A DNA stretch of 26,480 bases from CAZZCU01 sp964652825 (GTDB lineage: Bacteria > Bdellovibrionota_B > Oligoflexia > Oligoflexales > CAZZCU01): assembly GCA_964652825.1 (NCBI GenBank), contig CAZZCU010000030.1:1-26480 (forward strand), in the 5' to 3' direction. Shown one piece after another: positions 7,239 to 14,401 of the stretch. The notes under the pieces were generated by a model, which did not search any database, was not told where the DNA came from, and saw nothing but the letters and a program-made list of their open reading frames with translations. The position numbers and the translations under genes were made by a program. Each line of letters opens with the position of its first letter. The first letter of the stretch is position 1.

Positions 7239-9125
7239 ATGAATACTGATATTAATAATACAACGCTACGCAGCCTGAAATTGATGGCCTGGAATCAGGC
7301 CGGCCAGATGGTGGTTAAACAACCACTCACAGGTCGTACAATCGCTATCTCCAATCATGATGATGCCGATCTCAAAGTCCCGGAGCTTGATGACGCGCAT
7401 GTCTTCGTGCGCGCACAATCAGGCGGCTGTTATCTGGTGTTCCAAAACAAAAAAGAACATCTCAACGTCGAGCTACAGGCTGGCAACCCGCAGCCTCTGG
7501 GCAATTTGACCTGGATGCTGATGGACGAAGGAGCTGAGCGCGGCAATGGCGCCTCCGGCGAACTTCGCGGCAACATCTTGCAACAACAACTATCACCACC
7601 GGCGGCATTACTCGAAGCCATTATCGATTGGTCGTCAGATCGTACGATGAGTGGCGCCTCGGAATTGAAGAAAGCCCTACGCGAAGCACTCAGCGTCGTG
7701 GTTGAACATAGCAAAGCCGCGAGCGCGATGCTGGTACTATCAGAATGTGACAGCTACAGCCTGATCGGTTGTCACGGCATGACGGAACAGGAAGCACAGA
7801 CAATTTGGGATAAGATGCCCGACGGCTTCATCGAAGACGTGATGCGAAATAACGCGAAAATTATTCTGCCGGAAAGTCTGCGTGATCGCGGCGCTGGCAT
7901 GTCGACTGCTACGGTCTTCGTTAAAGATATTCGTAGTCTCGCGGGATTTCCCCTGATTACCGAAGGTCGCGTGGTCGGCGTTCTATATGTCGGCTTCAAG
8001 AACATGCTCACGCAGTTGTCGGTGGAATTACAAGCCGCGCTTGAAGCCACCTGTGGTATCGTCGCACTCATCATCCAGCGCGCCATGTTACGCGAAGAGG
8101 TCAAAGCTTTTCGCAACGGTAACGGCTTGTATCTTGAGACTGCACCGGTGGCTAAAAGCAGTGGGCGCATCATGCTCGGCGCCTCGCAACAAATGCTCGA
8201 AATCTATCAGCTGATCGAACGAATAGCGCCTGTCAACGTGCCGGCGCTCATCACTGGCGAGACCGGCACCGGCAAGGAGCTTGCCGCGCGCGAAATTCAT
8301 CGCCTATCGGATCGCAGTGACAAACCGTTTATTGTCGTCAATGCCGTCGCTATTCCTGAATCATTGATCGAGTCCGAATTATTCGGTCACAAACGCGGCG
8401 CTTTTACCGGTGCTCTTGCTGATCGCAGCGGCCTGATTGAACAAGCCGACAGCGGCACGTTATTTATCGACGAGATTGGCGAACTTAGTCTGCCGTTGCA
8501 AACCAAACTGCTGCGAGTGCTCCAGGAAAAATATATCGTGCGTCTCGGCGAAGCCGAACCACGACCAGTTAATTTCCGGTTGGTTTCAGCCACTCACCGC
8601 GATCTTAAAGCCATGGTGGTTGCCGGAACATTCCGCGAGGACTTGTATTACCGCATCGCCGGTGTCGCCATCGAGTTGCCGGCCTTACGCGAACGGGTTG
8701 GCGACACCATTCTGCTTGCCAACTTCTTTAGACAACAATTCGCGCACCGTCATAATCTGCCCGAAAAAGAATTCAGCGCCGGCGCCTTGGCCGCGCTTGA
8801 GGAGCATCAGTGGAGTGGCAACGTCCGCGAGCTCGAAAACGTCGTGGCCCGCGCCTTTGTCATGGCCGATGGGCTGGTCGTCAAGCGCAGCGATCTTCAA
8901 CTCCCGGATGGCAATCATAGCGACGACAGCTCCGAGAACCTTGCCGGCAGCAACGGCTCGGCAAATGAATCATTATCTGACGCCAAAAACCGCTGGCTGA
9001 AAAATCATATCGCCGACGCACTCCTAAAAAATCAGGGGAATCGCGTTAAAACCGCCAAAGCACTCGGCATCGGTCAACGAACGTTGTTCCGCTATATCGA
9101 GCAACTGAAAATCGGCGGTGTTTGA
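7239..9125 (+). CDS. Sigma-54-dependent activator (FHA-like, GAF, AAA+, Fis HTH)
   Basis: A 628-aa enhancer-binding protein. Residues 1-100 look FHA-like but degenerate: GRTIAISNHDDADLKV and a later His fit, yet the usual phosphothreonine-binding Arg and Ser are not evident. Residues 130-285 form a GAF domain. The AAA+ domain has Walker A GETGTGKE (about 340-347), the sigma-54-contacting loop GAFTGA (about 387-392), Walker B TLFIDEIGE, and the FREDLYYRIAG segment. The C-terminus is a Fis-type helix-turn-helix (NRVKTAKALGIGQRTLFRYI). GGGAG precedes the ATG. Its position behind the kinase and beside sigma-54 promoters and dyads suggests it activates the ACP operon and perhaps the CsbD/DUF1328 genes. 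No response-regulator receiver is present, so control is likely through the kinase or a GAF ligand. Confidence 0.93.
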   Translation: MNTDINNTTLRSLKLMAWNQAGQMVVKQPLTGRTIAISNHDDADLKVPELDDAHVFVRAQSGGCYLVFQNKKEHLNVELQAGNPQPLGNLTWMLMDEGAERGNGASGELRGNILQQQLSPPAALLEAIIDWSSDRTMSGASELKKALREALSVVVEHSKAASAMLVLSECDSYSLIGCHGMTEQEAQTIWDKMPDGFIEDVMRNNAKIILPESLRDRGAGMSTATVFVKDIRSLAGFPLITEGRVVGVLYVGFKNMLTQLSVELQAALEATCGIVALIIQRAMLREEVKAFRNGNGLYLETAPVAKSSGRIMLGASQQMLEIYQLIERIAPVNVPALITGETGTGKELAAREIHRLSDRSDKPFIVVNAVAIPESLIESELFGHKRGAFTGALADRSGLIEQADSGTLFIDEIGELSLPLQTKLLRVLQEKYIVRLGEAEPRPVNFRLVSATHRDLKAMVVAGTFREDLYYRIAGVAIELPALRERVGDTILLANFFRQQFAHRHNLPEKEFSAGALAALEEHQWSGNVRELENVVARAFVMADGLVVKRSDLQLPDGNHSDDSSENLAGSNGSANESLSDAKNRWLKNHIADALLKNQGNRVKTAKALGIGQRTLFRYIEQLKIGGV

Positions 9126-9876
9126 CGTGCGTTTATCAATCGTCATATTATTCTGTCGCATAGGTATTCTATTTTTTGCGAACATCGCGAATCCGGCACT
9201 CGCCGCACCCAATCAAATCGAGACCTCATTGAGCCGCTCCGAGGATTTTTATGTGCGCGGTAATTTCTCCGCCGCTGAGCTGGAGATCGCAGGCCTCATT
9301 AAAAACGAAGACGCGCTGAGCCAAGCCAATAAGGCCCGTTTGTATCTGCTGCAAGCACGGCTGGAATTTGTTTTCAATGAAGGCACCAATGCTTTACCGA
9401 TTCTGGAAAAACTGCACGCCGTGCAGCCGGATGCCGAACTGGATCCCGTTAAAGACCCACCATTGGCGCTCAAAATGTGGTCGGACATAAAAGGCCGGGA
9501 GAAGCAAACAACCAAAGAAGCCGCGTCACCTACGGTCCCCAGTCCCGGATCAGCAGCGACCGGCACTGACAAAATAGCAACGACCACCAACGGTCACCAC
9601 ACTTCAACCGCACCGGCAACATCCGCATCTGTCTGGGAACGACAGCGTTGGGCGCATTATGCTCTCTATGCTATACCACTCGGTATTGCTGTCGCCGCGC
9701 GACGCCAAGAGACACGTTTTGTCGCGTTTGGTTTTATCGGTGGTGTCTTGACGGTTGATATCTGGCATCATCACAGTCGCAAGCAGCGTCGAGCGGCGCG
9801 CCTACAACTTGATGGCGGCATCGACATGAAAACGCGGCGTCATGGCTTGGGCATTGCCGGTGTTATTGCTTATTGA
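9118..9876 (+). CDS. Exported TPR-like protein of the kinase/activator operon
   Basis: A protein of about 250 aa, not assigned to a named family. The start is GTG at 9118 or, just after the activator stop, GTG at 9127; the second gives a cleaner signal peptide (RLSIVILFCRIGILFF ending ANPALAA). Residues 30-120 are helical and TPR-like (EDFYVRGNFSAAELEIAGL, NKARLYLLQARLEFVF). A Pro/Ser/Thr/Ala-rich linker follows, then two short hydrophobic stretches (YALYAIPLGIAVAA and FVAFGFIGGVLTVDI) and a basic tail. The start overlaps or abuts the activator stop, implying coupling. It may be the envelope-side partner of the PEGA kinase; that is inference. Its 3' end overlaps the convergent dehydratase gene by 7 bp. 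Confidence 0.72.
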   Translation: MFDVRLSIVILFCRIGILFFANIANPALAAPNQIETSLSRSEDFYVRGNFSAAELEIAGLIKNEDALSQANKARLYLLQARLEFVFNEGTNALPILEKLHAVQPDAELDPVKDPPLALKMWSDIKGREKQTTKEAASPTVPSPGSAATGTDKIATTTNGHHTSTAPATSASVWERQRWAHYALYAIPLGIAVAARRQETRFVAFGFIGGVLTVDIWHHHSRKQRRAARLQLDGGIDMKTRRHGLGIAGVIAY

Positions 9877-10721
9877 AGCTTAAAACTATATGTTCCCCGC
9901 AAAATTGGTTTGCCGTCTTTTCTGATTTCCGCCCGTACCGTAGCACATCCTGGTAGAGCCTCAGCATGTTCACGCCGCAGATTCACCTGACATTCCTCGC
10001 CTGGGCGAACAAACGACTTAATTTTGATATTTTTAACCTCGTGCACCGGAACCAGGGGATTCGCATTGTCGGTCAGCATTCGCGAGGCCATCCGACCGAT
10101 CATTTCATTAATCATAACGATCGGCACAACCGGAAACCGCGGAAAATGATCAGCAAAAAACGGCTCGTCTCCAGAAAACCGCTTGCGGGCGACGATACTT
10201 TCGCCAGCTTTCATCTCGTCGATGCCATCGATCAATTCATTCATATCAAACCCCCGACCATCATCCGACAGGATCAAACCATCAGGACTGGTCAGATCCT
10301 GGAAGCGCTGACGGGTGATTGCTGGGTCTTCGAGATCGGCCAAGGGCATTAAGAACCCATTGCACTGCTGAATAGATTGAACGTCCTCGCCATCAACCAA
10401 GGCCGTACCCGAAAACACGAAGCTTTGCTCATCAGTGCGATCGATCTTGCCCTTCAGCTCGACTTTGGAGCCAACCATGACCGGTCGCAAAATCGAGATT
10501 TTATCCGCAAACAGGAATACCGGCCGGCCGGTGAACTGATTGTCGCGAATCGCCAGCCACGAAACCAACTGTCCAATCGCCTCGGAAATCACCCCCGAGG
10601 CCACCTCGCCCTGGCGTGGTCCCTCGCGGTACTGAAGCGCCTCATCGGGCCTAAAAACCTTAAAACCACTGATATTATGGCCTTCCATGGCCGTGATCCG
10701 ATCGACGAACAGAAACCGCAT
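9870..10721 (-). CDS. Double-hotdog 3-hydroxyacyl-ACP dehydratase (FabA/FabZ-like)
   Basis: The start is ATG at 10719-10721 (283 aa), preceded by AGGGGTGG; a longer upstream frame is Pro-rich and unlikely. Two hotdog units are visible: residues 1-130 (with FRPDEALQYREG and GVISEAIGQLVSWL, apparently without a catalytic His) and 150-283, which carries the FabZ-type site with His192 in FFADHFPRFPVVP and Glu206 in IVMINEM. It should remove water from 3-hydroxyacyl-ACP intermediates; the first half is probably structural, as in other double-hotdog dehydratases. It lies outside the ACP operon but only 4.5 kb from it and is the missing chemical step for chain building there. No ketoreductase is visible in the window, so one would have to come from elsewhere. 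Confidence 0.82.
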   Translation of the reverse strand: MRFLFVDRITAMEGHNISGFKVFRPDEALQYREGPRQGEVASGVISEAIGQLVSWLAIRDNQFTGRPVFLFADKISILRPVMVGSKVELKGKIDRTDEQSFVFSGTALVDGEDVQSIQQCNGFLMPLADLEDPAITRQRFQDLTSPDGLILSDDGRGFDMNELIDGIDEMKAGESIVARKRFSGDEPFFADHFPRFPVVPIVMINEMIGRMASRMLTDNANPLVPVHEVKNIKIKSFVRPGEECQVNLRREHAEALPGCATVRAEIRKDGKPILRGTYSFKLQ

Positions 10722-10835
10722 GTATCCACCCCTATACTGTCTAACTTTTTGACACTTGTTACCCGTTGCTGGCGGCGGACCACCAGTATACCTCAAAAAA
10801 GCCAGTTATTTCAGCCCCGAGTTTCGGCATGACGT

Positions 10836-10849
10836 TCGCACTAGTGCGA
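10836..10849. promoter_or_regulatory. Perfect 14-bp palindrome upstream of lipoprotein gene
   Basis: TCGCACTAGTGCGA is a perfect self-complementary sequence located 60 bp upstream of the lipoprotein ATG at 10909 and 115 bp upstream of the dehydratase ATG. It has the form of a dimer operator or a small cruciform; the binding protein is unknown. It is unrelated to the GCCA-N4-TGGC dyad. Confidence 0.4.
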
Positions 10850-10908
10850 GCGCGGACCCATCCGCAGTAGACGTTGTTGTCGTTGAACCTTTTCCCGTGG
10901 AGTTGAAA

Positions 10909-11703
10909 ATGAAGAAAATCGTAAGTTCAGTCTTGGCTGCAAGCATGATCGTGTCGTCATGCAGTGGCGTACAAGGCAAGGGCAGCAATCAGCAGCCAAT
11001 GCCCAGCAAGAAAGCCAGTTCGGTCGCCGTTCAAACCGTTCAATCTAAAATCGATGCAGGTCAAGCAGATGCTGCAACAGATGCAGGCGTACAAGTAAAA
11101 CCAAATGCCACGACCGCTCTGTTGAACTCGGCCGTTGACTCTTTAATGCGTTCAGGCGATCTGCATATTCGTGATTACAATGGTAATTCTGTTTCTTCCG
11201 AAGAGTATAAGTTGAATCCTGCTCAGTATTATTTGATTTATAAAAAGGACCAGAACGCTAATTCGTACCAGGCCTTGAACACCTCGATCGTTAATCAGCA
11301 AGGTTCCAATGACTTCACGATCAACTATAAAATTTATAGCAATATCGTGAGTCCTGAAACGTTCCAAGGTGCATCTTTGTCGGCTCCGGCAGTTACCGAC
11401 TCGGTTTTGCTTAGTGCCAGCCCGCTTGCACTTATGCAAAACAAAGACGCTATCAATGCCCTCATGAAGCGTCTAAGCTCGTCGGCACAACTTGCCGGCA
11501 CCAAGAATCCGGTAACTGACTTCTTGTTCCCAACCGCTTATGGTGAATCGTCGTACCGCGATAAACTGATGATTACCGCTATCGTCTTCTCATCGGTTGC
11601 CGTGTTGTCGTACTTGTTTGCCTGGTATCGCTTCGGTACCTTGAACGCCGCCATTGGCTTGACCTTCTGGTTGTTGTTCTGGTTCAATGACGACGAAGAG
11701 TAA
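10909..11703 (+). CDS. Lipoprotein of unknown function with C-terminal hydrophobic segments
   Basis: The start is ATG at 10909 (264 aa), with GGAG 7 nt upstream; the frame continues further 5' but without signal-peptide character. A lipoprotein signal peptide ends VSSC, with lipidation at Cys18, followed by a Gly/Ser/Gln/Lys-rich linker. The middle (about residues 70-200) is soluble and has no motif I recognise. The last 45 residues hold two hydrophobic spans (ITAIVFSSVAVLSYLFAWY and LNAAIGLTFWLLFWF) and end in an acidic tail, which is unusual for a lipid-anchored protein. Codon use is softer (more T-rich) than in the flanking genes. The gene appears monocistronic and ends at a strong terminator. 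Confidence 0.75.
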   Translation: MKKIVSSVLAASMIVSSCSGVQGKGSNQQPMPSKKASSVAVQTVQSKIDAGQADAATDAGVQVKPNATTALLNSAVDSLMRSGDLHIRDYNGNSVSSEEYKLNPAQYYLIYKKDQNANSYQALNTSIVNQQGSNDFTINYKIYSNIVSPETFQGASLSAPAVTDSVLLSASPLALMQNKDAINALMKRLSSSAQLAGTKNPVTDFLFPTAYGESSYRDKLMITAIVFSSVAVLSYLFAWYRFGTLNAAIGLTFWLLFWFNDDEE

Positions 11704-11735
11704 TTAAAAAAACTCAAAAGAGTATCAGACATTAA

Positions 11736-11768
11736 AAAGCCCCACCTTTCGGTGGGGCTTTCTTTTTA
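11736..11768 (+). terminator. Rho-independent terminator, probably bidirectional
   Basis: An 11-bp stem (AAAGCCCCACC at 11736-11746 pairing with 11751-11761) with a TTTC loop is followed by CTTTTTA. On the other strand it is followed by TTTTTAAT, so it can also end the convergent OmpA-like gene. Confidence 0.92.
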
Positions 11769-11801
11769 CTTTCATTGCGTTGCATCATCATTGAGCGACG
11801 A

Positions 11802-12404
11802 TTAGCTTGCCGATTTGGGTAACTCGTGACGTAACAGAACGATGACTTTTCCGGCACCACCATCTTTGGTCAAATGACGACCAAGAGACTCAAAGAACGC
11901 ATCGTCTCTCGATACGTCATCAGCTTTCTCTCTGGCTTCGCCTTTAACCATTGCGTCTTTCGTCACCAACGTACGTTCAAACCAGTTTGCCTTCTCCGCC
12001 ATATTGTAAATCGCTACTGATTTAGCGCCAACACCCGTCAAATAGGCCCTAACCGCATCACCACGTTTTGCAGCCATATCGCGATCAACTTTTGCCAGAC
12101 TATCCTTTTGATCTTTGGGATAGTTTTTATCAGCATAAGCAGCAACAACGATATTTTCAATTTTGCCGTCGCGGTTGGCCGCATCCAACAATGACTTCAA
12201 TTGACTCTTTTGCGAATCAGTTAAAGTCGCCGATGCCGCATCAAACGTCAGACTAACGCTGTTTTTATCCGTGATATCATACAAGGTCGTACGAGCTGCC
12301 TGACCAACATCTGTCAGCGCGTTGTCGGCAAACGTTGTCCCAATCGACATAACTGTTGTCGTTGCGCCAACCATTGCAAAAGTGAGAAGCTTTTGTTTCA
12401 ACAT
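11802..12404 (-). CDS. Periplasmic OmpA-C-terminal-like protein
   Basis: The start is ATG at 12402-12404 (200 aa) with GGAAAGGA upstream. A signal peptide (KLLTFAMVGATTTVMSIG, probable cleavage after TFA) leads into an OmpA-like peptidoglycan-binding fold: VSLTFDAASATLTDSQKSQL, then VAAYADK and the DRDMAAKRGDAVRAYL helix that corresponds to the family's (S/D)xxRAxxVxxYL. No beta-barrel or lipobox is present, so it is probably a free periplasmic protein. It lies 58 bp downstream of the DUF1328 gene on the same strand and may be cotranscribed with it; such pairs often belong to envelope-stress responses. The final about 50 residues (EKADDVSRDDAFFESLGRH) are not typical of the family. Confidence 0.75.
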   Translation of the reverse strand: MLKQKLLTFAMVGATTTVMSIGTTFADNALTDVGQAARTTLYDITDKNSVSLTFDAASATLTDSQKSQLKSLLDAANRDGKIENIVVAAYADKNYPKDQKDSLAKVDRDMAAKRGDAVRAYLTGVGAKSVAIYNMAEKANWFERTLVTKDAMVKGEAREKADDVSRDDAFFESLGRHLTKDGGAGKVIVLLRHELPKSAS

Positions 12405-12462
12405 GAGATTTCCTTTCCAAAAGTTTATAACCAATTCCCATTACCTTTAACTGTGTCGTACA

Positions 12463-12636
12463 TCAAACTGGTGGGCGTCCGCGCACCGCATTCGATATGA
12501 CCGATACCGCCAAGGCAATAAGAAACACAAAGAACAGAACTTGAGCGATGGATGCCGCCGTTCCAGCAACGCCACCAAAACCAAAAAATCCAGCTACCAG
12601 TGCAAGAATCAAAAATACCAAAGCGTAGTGAAGCAT
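12463..12636 (-). CDS. DUF1328 (YtjA-like) small membrane protein
   Basis: A 57-aa ORF read directly from the sequence: it begins MLHYALVFLILALVAGFFGF and ends SNAVRGRPPV. Two hydrophobic segments are separated by the family's GGVAGTAASIAQ turn. AGGAGG sits 5 nt before the ATG at 12634-12636. Members are short inner-membrane peptides common in proteobacteria and often associated with stress; their molecular role is unknown. It is divergent from the CsbD gene and upstream of the OmpA-like gene. Confidence 0.93.
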   Translation of the reverse strand: MLHYALVFLILALVAGFFGFGGVAGTAASIAQVLFFVFLIALAVSVISNAVRGRPPV

Positions 12637-12664
12637 TCTTTCCTCCTAGTCTCGACATACACCT

Positions 12665-12681
12665 TGCTGACAAACAGCCAT
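12665..12681 (-). promoter_or_regulatory. Possible sigma-54 promoter for DUF1328/OmpA-like genes
   Basis: The minus strand reads ATGGCTGTTTGTCAGCA. The GG and GC elements have the correct 10-nt spacing and TGGC and GCA match, but the CA of the -24 box and the TT of the -12 box do not. The predicted start near 12654 leaves an 18-nt leader with AGGAGG. Confidence 0.38.
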
Positions 12682-12728
12682 CAGCTACATATTCGTGACA
12701 AAGCAAATACCAAGCCAACCGACAAAAC

Positions 12729-12742
12729 CGCCACGCTTGGCG
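12729..12742. promoter_or_regulatory. Dyad GCCA-N4-TGGC, copy 4 (putative shared enhancer)
   Basis: CGCCACGCTTGGCG carries the same GCCA-N4-TGGC core as the three sites upstream of the ACP operon (outer arm base C/G instead of T/A). Its centre lies about 81 bp upstream of the possible DUF1328 start and about 128 bp upstream of the predicted CsbD start. AAAA and TTTT flanks also make it terminator-like, an alternative reading. Confidence 0.45.
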
Positions 12743-12836
12743 GAATTTTGCAAAAATGTGTACACAATCAAGATCACGGATTCACAAATTCGCGACAGTG
12801 CAAGTGAGCATTTCAGAAAAATAATCCAGACAATCA

Positions 12837-12853
12837 CTGGCATGCGACTTGCT
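12837..12853 (+). promoter_or_regulatory. Sigma-54 promoter of the CsbD gene
   Basis: CTGGCATGCGACTTGCT matches YTGGCACGRNNNTTGCW with the invariant GG (12839-12840) and GC (12851-12852) at exact spacing and a complete TTGCT; only C6 and the R deviate. The -24 half (TGGCATG) is identical to that of the ACP-operon promoter. The predicted start is near 12864, leaving a 58-nt leader. Confidence 0.72.
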
Positions 12854-12921
12854 TCACTAGCTTCTGGGATGAAAAACTATTTGGAATCAGACAAGAGAAG
12901 AGAACAGAACAGGAGTCATGT

Positions 12922-13152
12922 ATGAATTGGGAAGTCATTGAAGGTAATTGGGATCAGCTAAAAGGTAAACTTCGCGAGAAGTGGGGGAAACTCACGGATA
13001 GCGACCTCGATGTCATCGGCGGCAAGAAAGATCAGTTTCTTGGCGTTTTGCAGGAACGCTACGGCACGAAAAAAGACGAAATTCTAAGCGATTTGGATAC
13101 TTATCTGGGTGACTGGAAGCCCACTGACAAAGAAGAAGATAGCGTCCATTAG
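12922..13152 (+). CDS. CsbD family stress protein
   Basis: A 76-aa hydrophilic protein beginning MNWEVIEGNWDQLKGKLREK, with the family's Trp-rich start, the KWGKLTDSDLDVIGGKKDQF core and the LQERYG segment. AGGAG lies 6 nt before the ATG. CsbD-like proteins are abundant stress-induced small proteins of unresolved function. The gene has its own sigma-54 promoter, which is notable because homologues elsewhere are usually under a general-stress sigma factor. Its 3' end overlaps the convergent lipoprotein gene by 4 bp. Confidence 0.95.
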   Translation: MNWEVIEGNWDQLKGKLREKWGKLTDSDLDVIGGKKDQFLGVLQERYGTKKDEILSDLDTYLGDWKPTDKEEDSVH

Positions 13153-14282
13153 CTTTTGGAATGAACACGTTTGGCTAAAGCCGTGAGATCGGGGAGGTGC
13201 AACAGCTCTCCCCAAAAATGCAAAGCCTTGTAAGTATAGCTATAACTGATCGCCTTGGTCTTGCCACTGCGCGAAACCTCCTGATCACCACCAGTACGTG
13301 TATTACCTTCGGCACTGATAACACCATCGGAACTGATACGCACACGCAGCCATGTCAAAGCTTTAAGAACTGACGCCTTTAGTTCCTCGCGAAAGACCGC
13401 GTCATCATCGGCAACATTACCAATATTACTAATTAACGCGTAATAGCGCGCTGCGTACAACAAACCAACGCCGTGATAGCTGGTGTCATGACCACCCTTT
13501 TCTGGATTAAAGCCGGTGGGATCCTGACGCATCACGGCATCATGAAGATACATCCTTGAGCGCGCGATTGCCTCGGAATCATCAAGCCAAATACCTGCCG
13601 CCAGCAGCGCCACTGCATTGCGATAACCGCGATGCGTATAAGGTGCATCGCGCGCCATACCACGCAATTCGATTTCCGGCTGCATCAACCAACGCACCGC
13701 CGCTTGCAAGTGCGGACGCCATTCCGCCAGAACGCCGGCATACTGCTGACGATAGTACGACGCCTCGATCAACAACGCCGCGCGCGCGACAGCCTCGACA
13801 AAAAACATCGTGCTATGAATATTATCGTGACAAGCAAAAGAACCATCGGGTTCTTGGCGCGCCCAGCCCCAATTCAGAATCAAGACGCCTCGCTGCACAT
13901 CACCCGATCGATTATGGGCAAGCCCGACGGCGATCGCGTCGGCACCATAGCGCTGCTCTTCGATATACCAGCTTCCCTGTCGCTCACTATCCCAGCGACG
14001 ATTGACGGCACCATAGGCACCGTTTGCATTCGCCTCCTGATAAGCACGGTCAGGTCGACCATAGGCATAGTCGCGCATGAAAGCACTGGTTTCAAATTTA
14101 TACAAAGAGGCGCCAGCCGGCTTCGCTGATGCATGCTCACCGGTATCCGAACCGGGAACTTCGATGGAGCTTGCCCCAGATCGAGCCGTCACCGCCAGAC
14201 AGCCGGATAGGTTGAATACCGTGATCGAAATCAATAACATATTGATTTTATTGTTATTTTTTATGTCTCGATGCAAGTTCAT
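13149..14282 (-). CDS. Lipoprotein of unknown function, possibly an alpha/alpha-toroid carbohydrate enzyme
   Basis: I place the start at ATG 14280-14282 (377 aa), which gives a basic n-region, a hydrophobic core and the lipobox NLSGC; no good ribosome site helps the choice, and ATG at 14240 is an alternative. The mature part is rich in aromatic and helical segments (FMRDYAYGRPDRAYQEA, GVLAEWRPHLQAAVRWLM, YHGVGLLYAARYYALI) separated by Gly/Asp loops such as NPEKGGHDTSYHGVG. This pattern resembles alpha/alpha-barrel polysaccharide lyases or unsaturated glycosyl hydrolases, but I cannot name a family. It is divergent from the TPR/thioredoxin gene. Confidence 0.65.
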   Translation of the reverse strand: MNLHRDIKNNNKINMLLISITVFNLSGCLAVTARSGASSIEVPGSDTGEHASAKPAGASLYKFETSAFMRDYAYGRPDRAYQEANANGAYGAVNRRWDSERQGSWYIEEQRYGADAIAVGLAHNRSGDVQRGVLILNWGWARQEPDGSFACHDNIHSTMFFVEAVARAALLIEASYYRQQYAGVLAEWRPHLQAAVRWLMQPEIELRGMARDAPYTHRGYRNAVALLAAGIWLDDSEAIARSRMYLHDAVMRQDPTGFNPEKGGHDTSYHGVGLLYAARYYALISNIGNVADDDAVFREELKASVLKALTWLRVRISSDGVISAEGNTRTGGDQEVSRSGKTKAISYSYTYKALHFWGELLHLPDLTALAKRVHSKS

Positions 14283-14401
14283 GACACTAATATAGCCTGT
14301 TTTGTTGATTTCGCCATTTCTTTGCTCGCCAAGATGGCCCATAATCTGTCGCACAAAAAGTAAGTAAAAGTTTATCCCAAAACTTTGCCTCCGAGGACAT
14401 C

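Noticed and set aside
10767..10782. Possible sigma-54 promoter for the dehydratase (minus, TGGTCCGCCGCCAGCA)
   Set aside because: Spacing of GG and GC is right, but most other consensus positions fail and no dyad of the GCCA-N4-TGGC type is nearby. It is too weak to list as a feature.
12695..12925. Plus-strand ORF in the DUF1328/CsbD intergenic region
   Set aside because: It runs through the promoter elements, has no ribosome site or recognisable protein sequence, and overlaps the CsbD start in another frame.
13556..14129. Overlapping plus-strand ORFs opposite the 13149-14282 lipoprotein gene
   Set aside because: Arg/His/Pro-rich translations without motifs, antisense to a gene with a clear lipobox; shadow frames.
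14328..14338. GCCA-AGA-TGGC upstream of the TPR/redoxin gene
   Set aside because: The spacer is 3 nt instead of 4 and there is no sigma-54 promoter close by, so I treat it as a chance match to the dyad.
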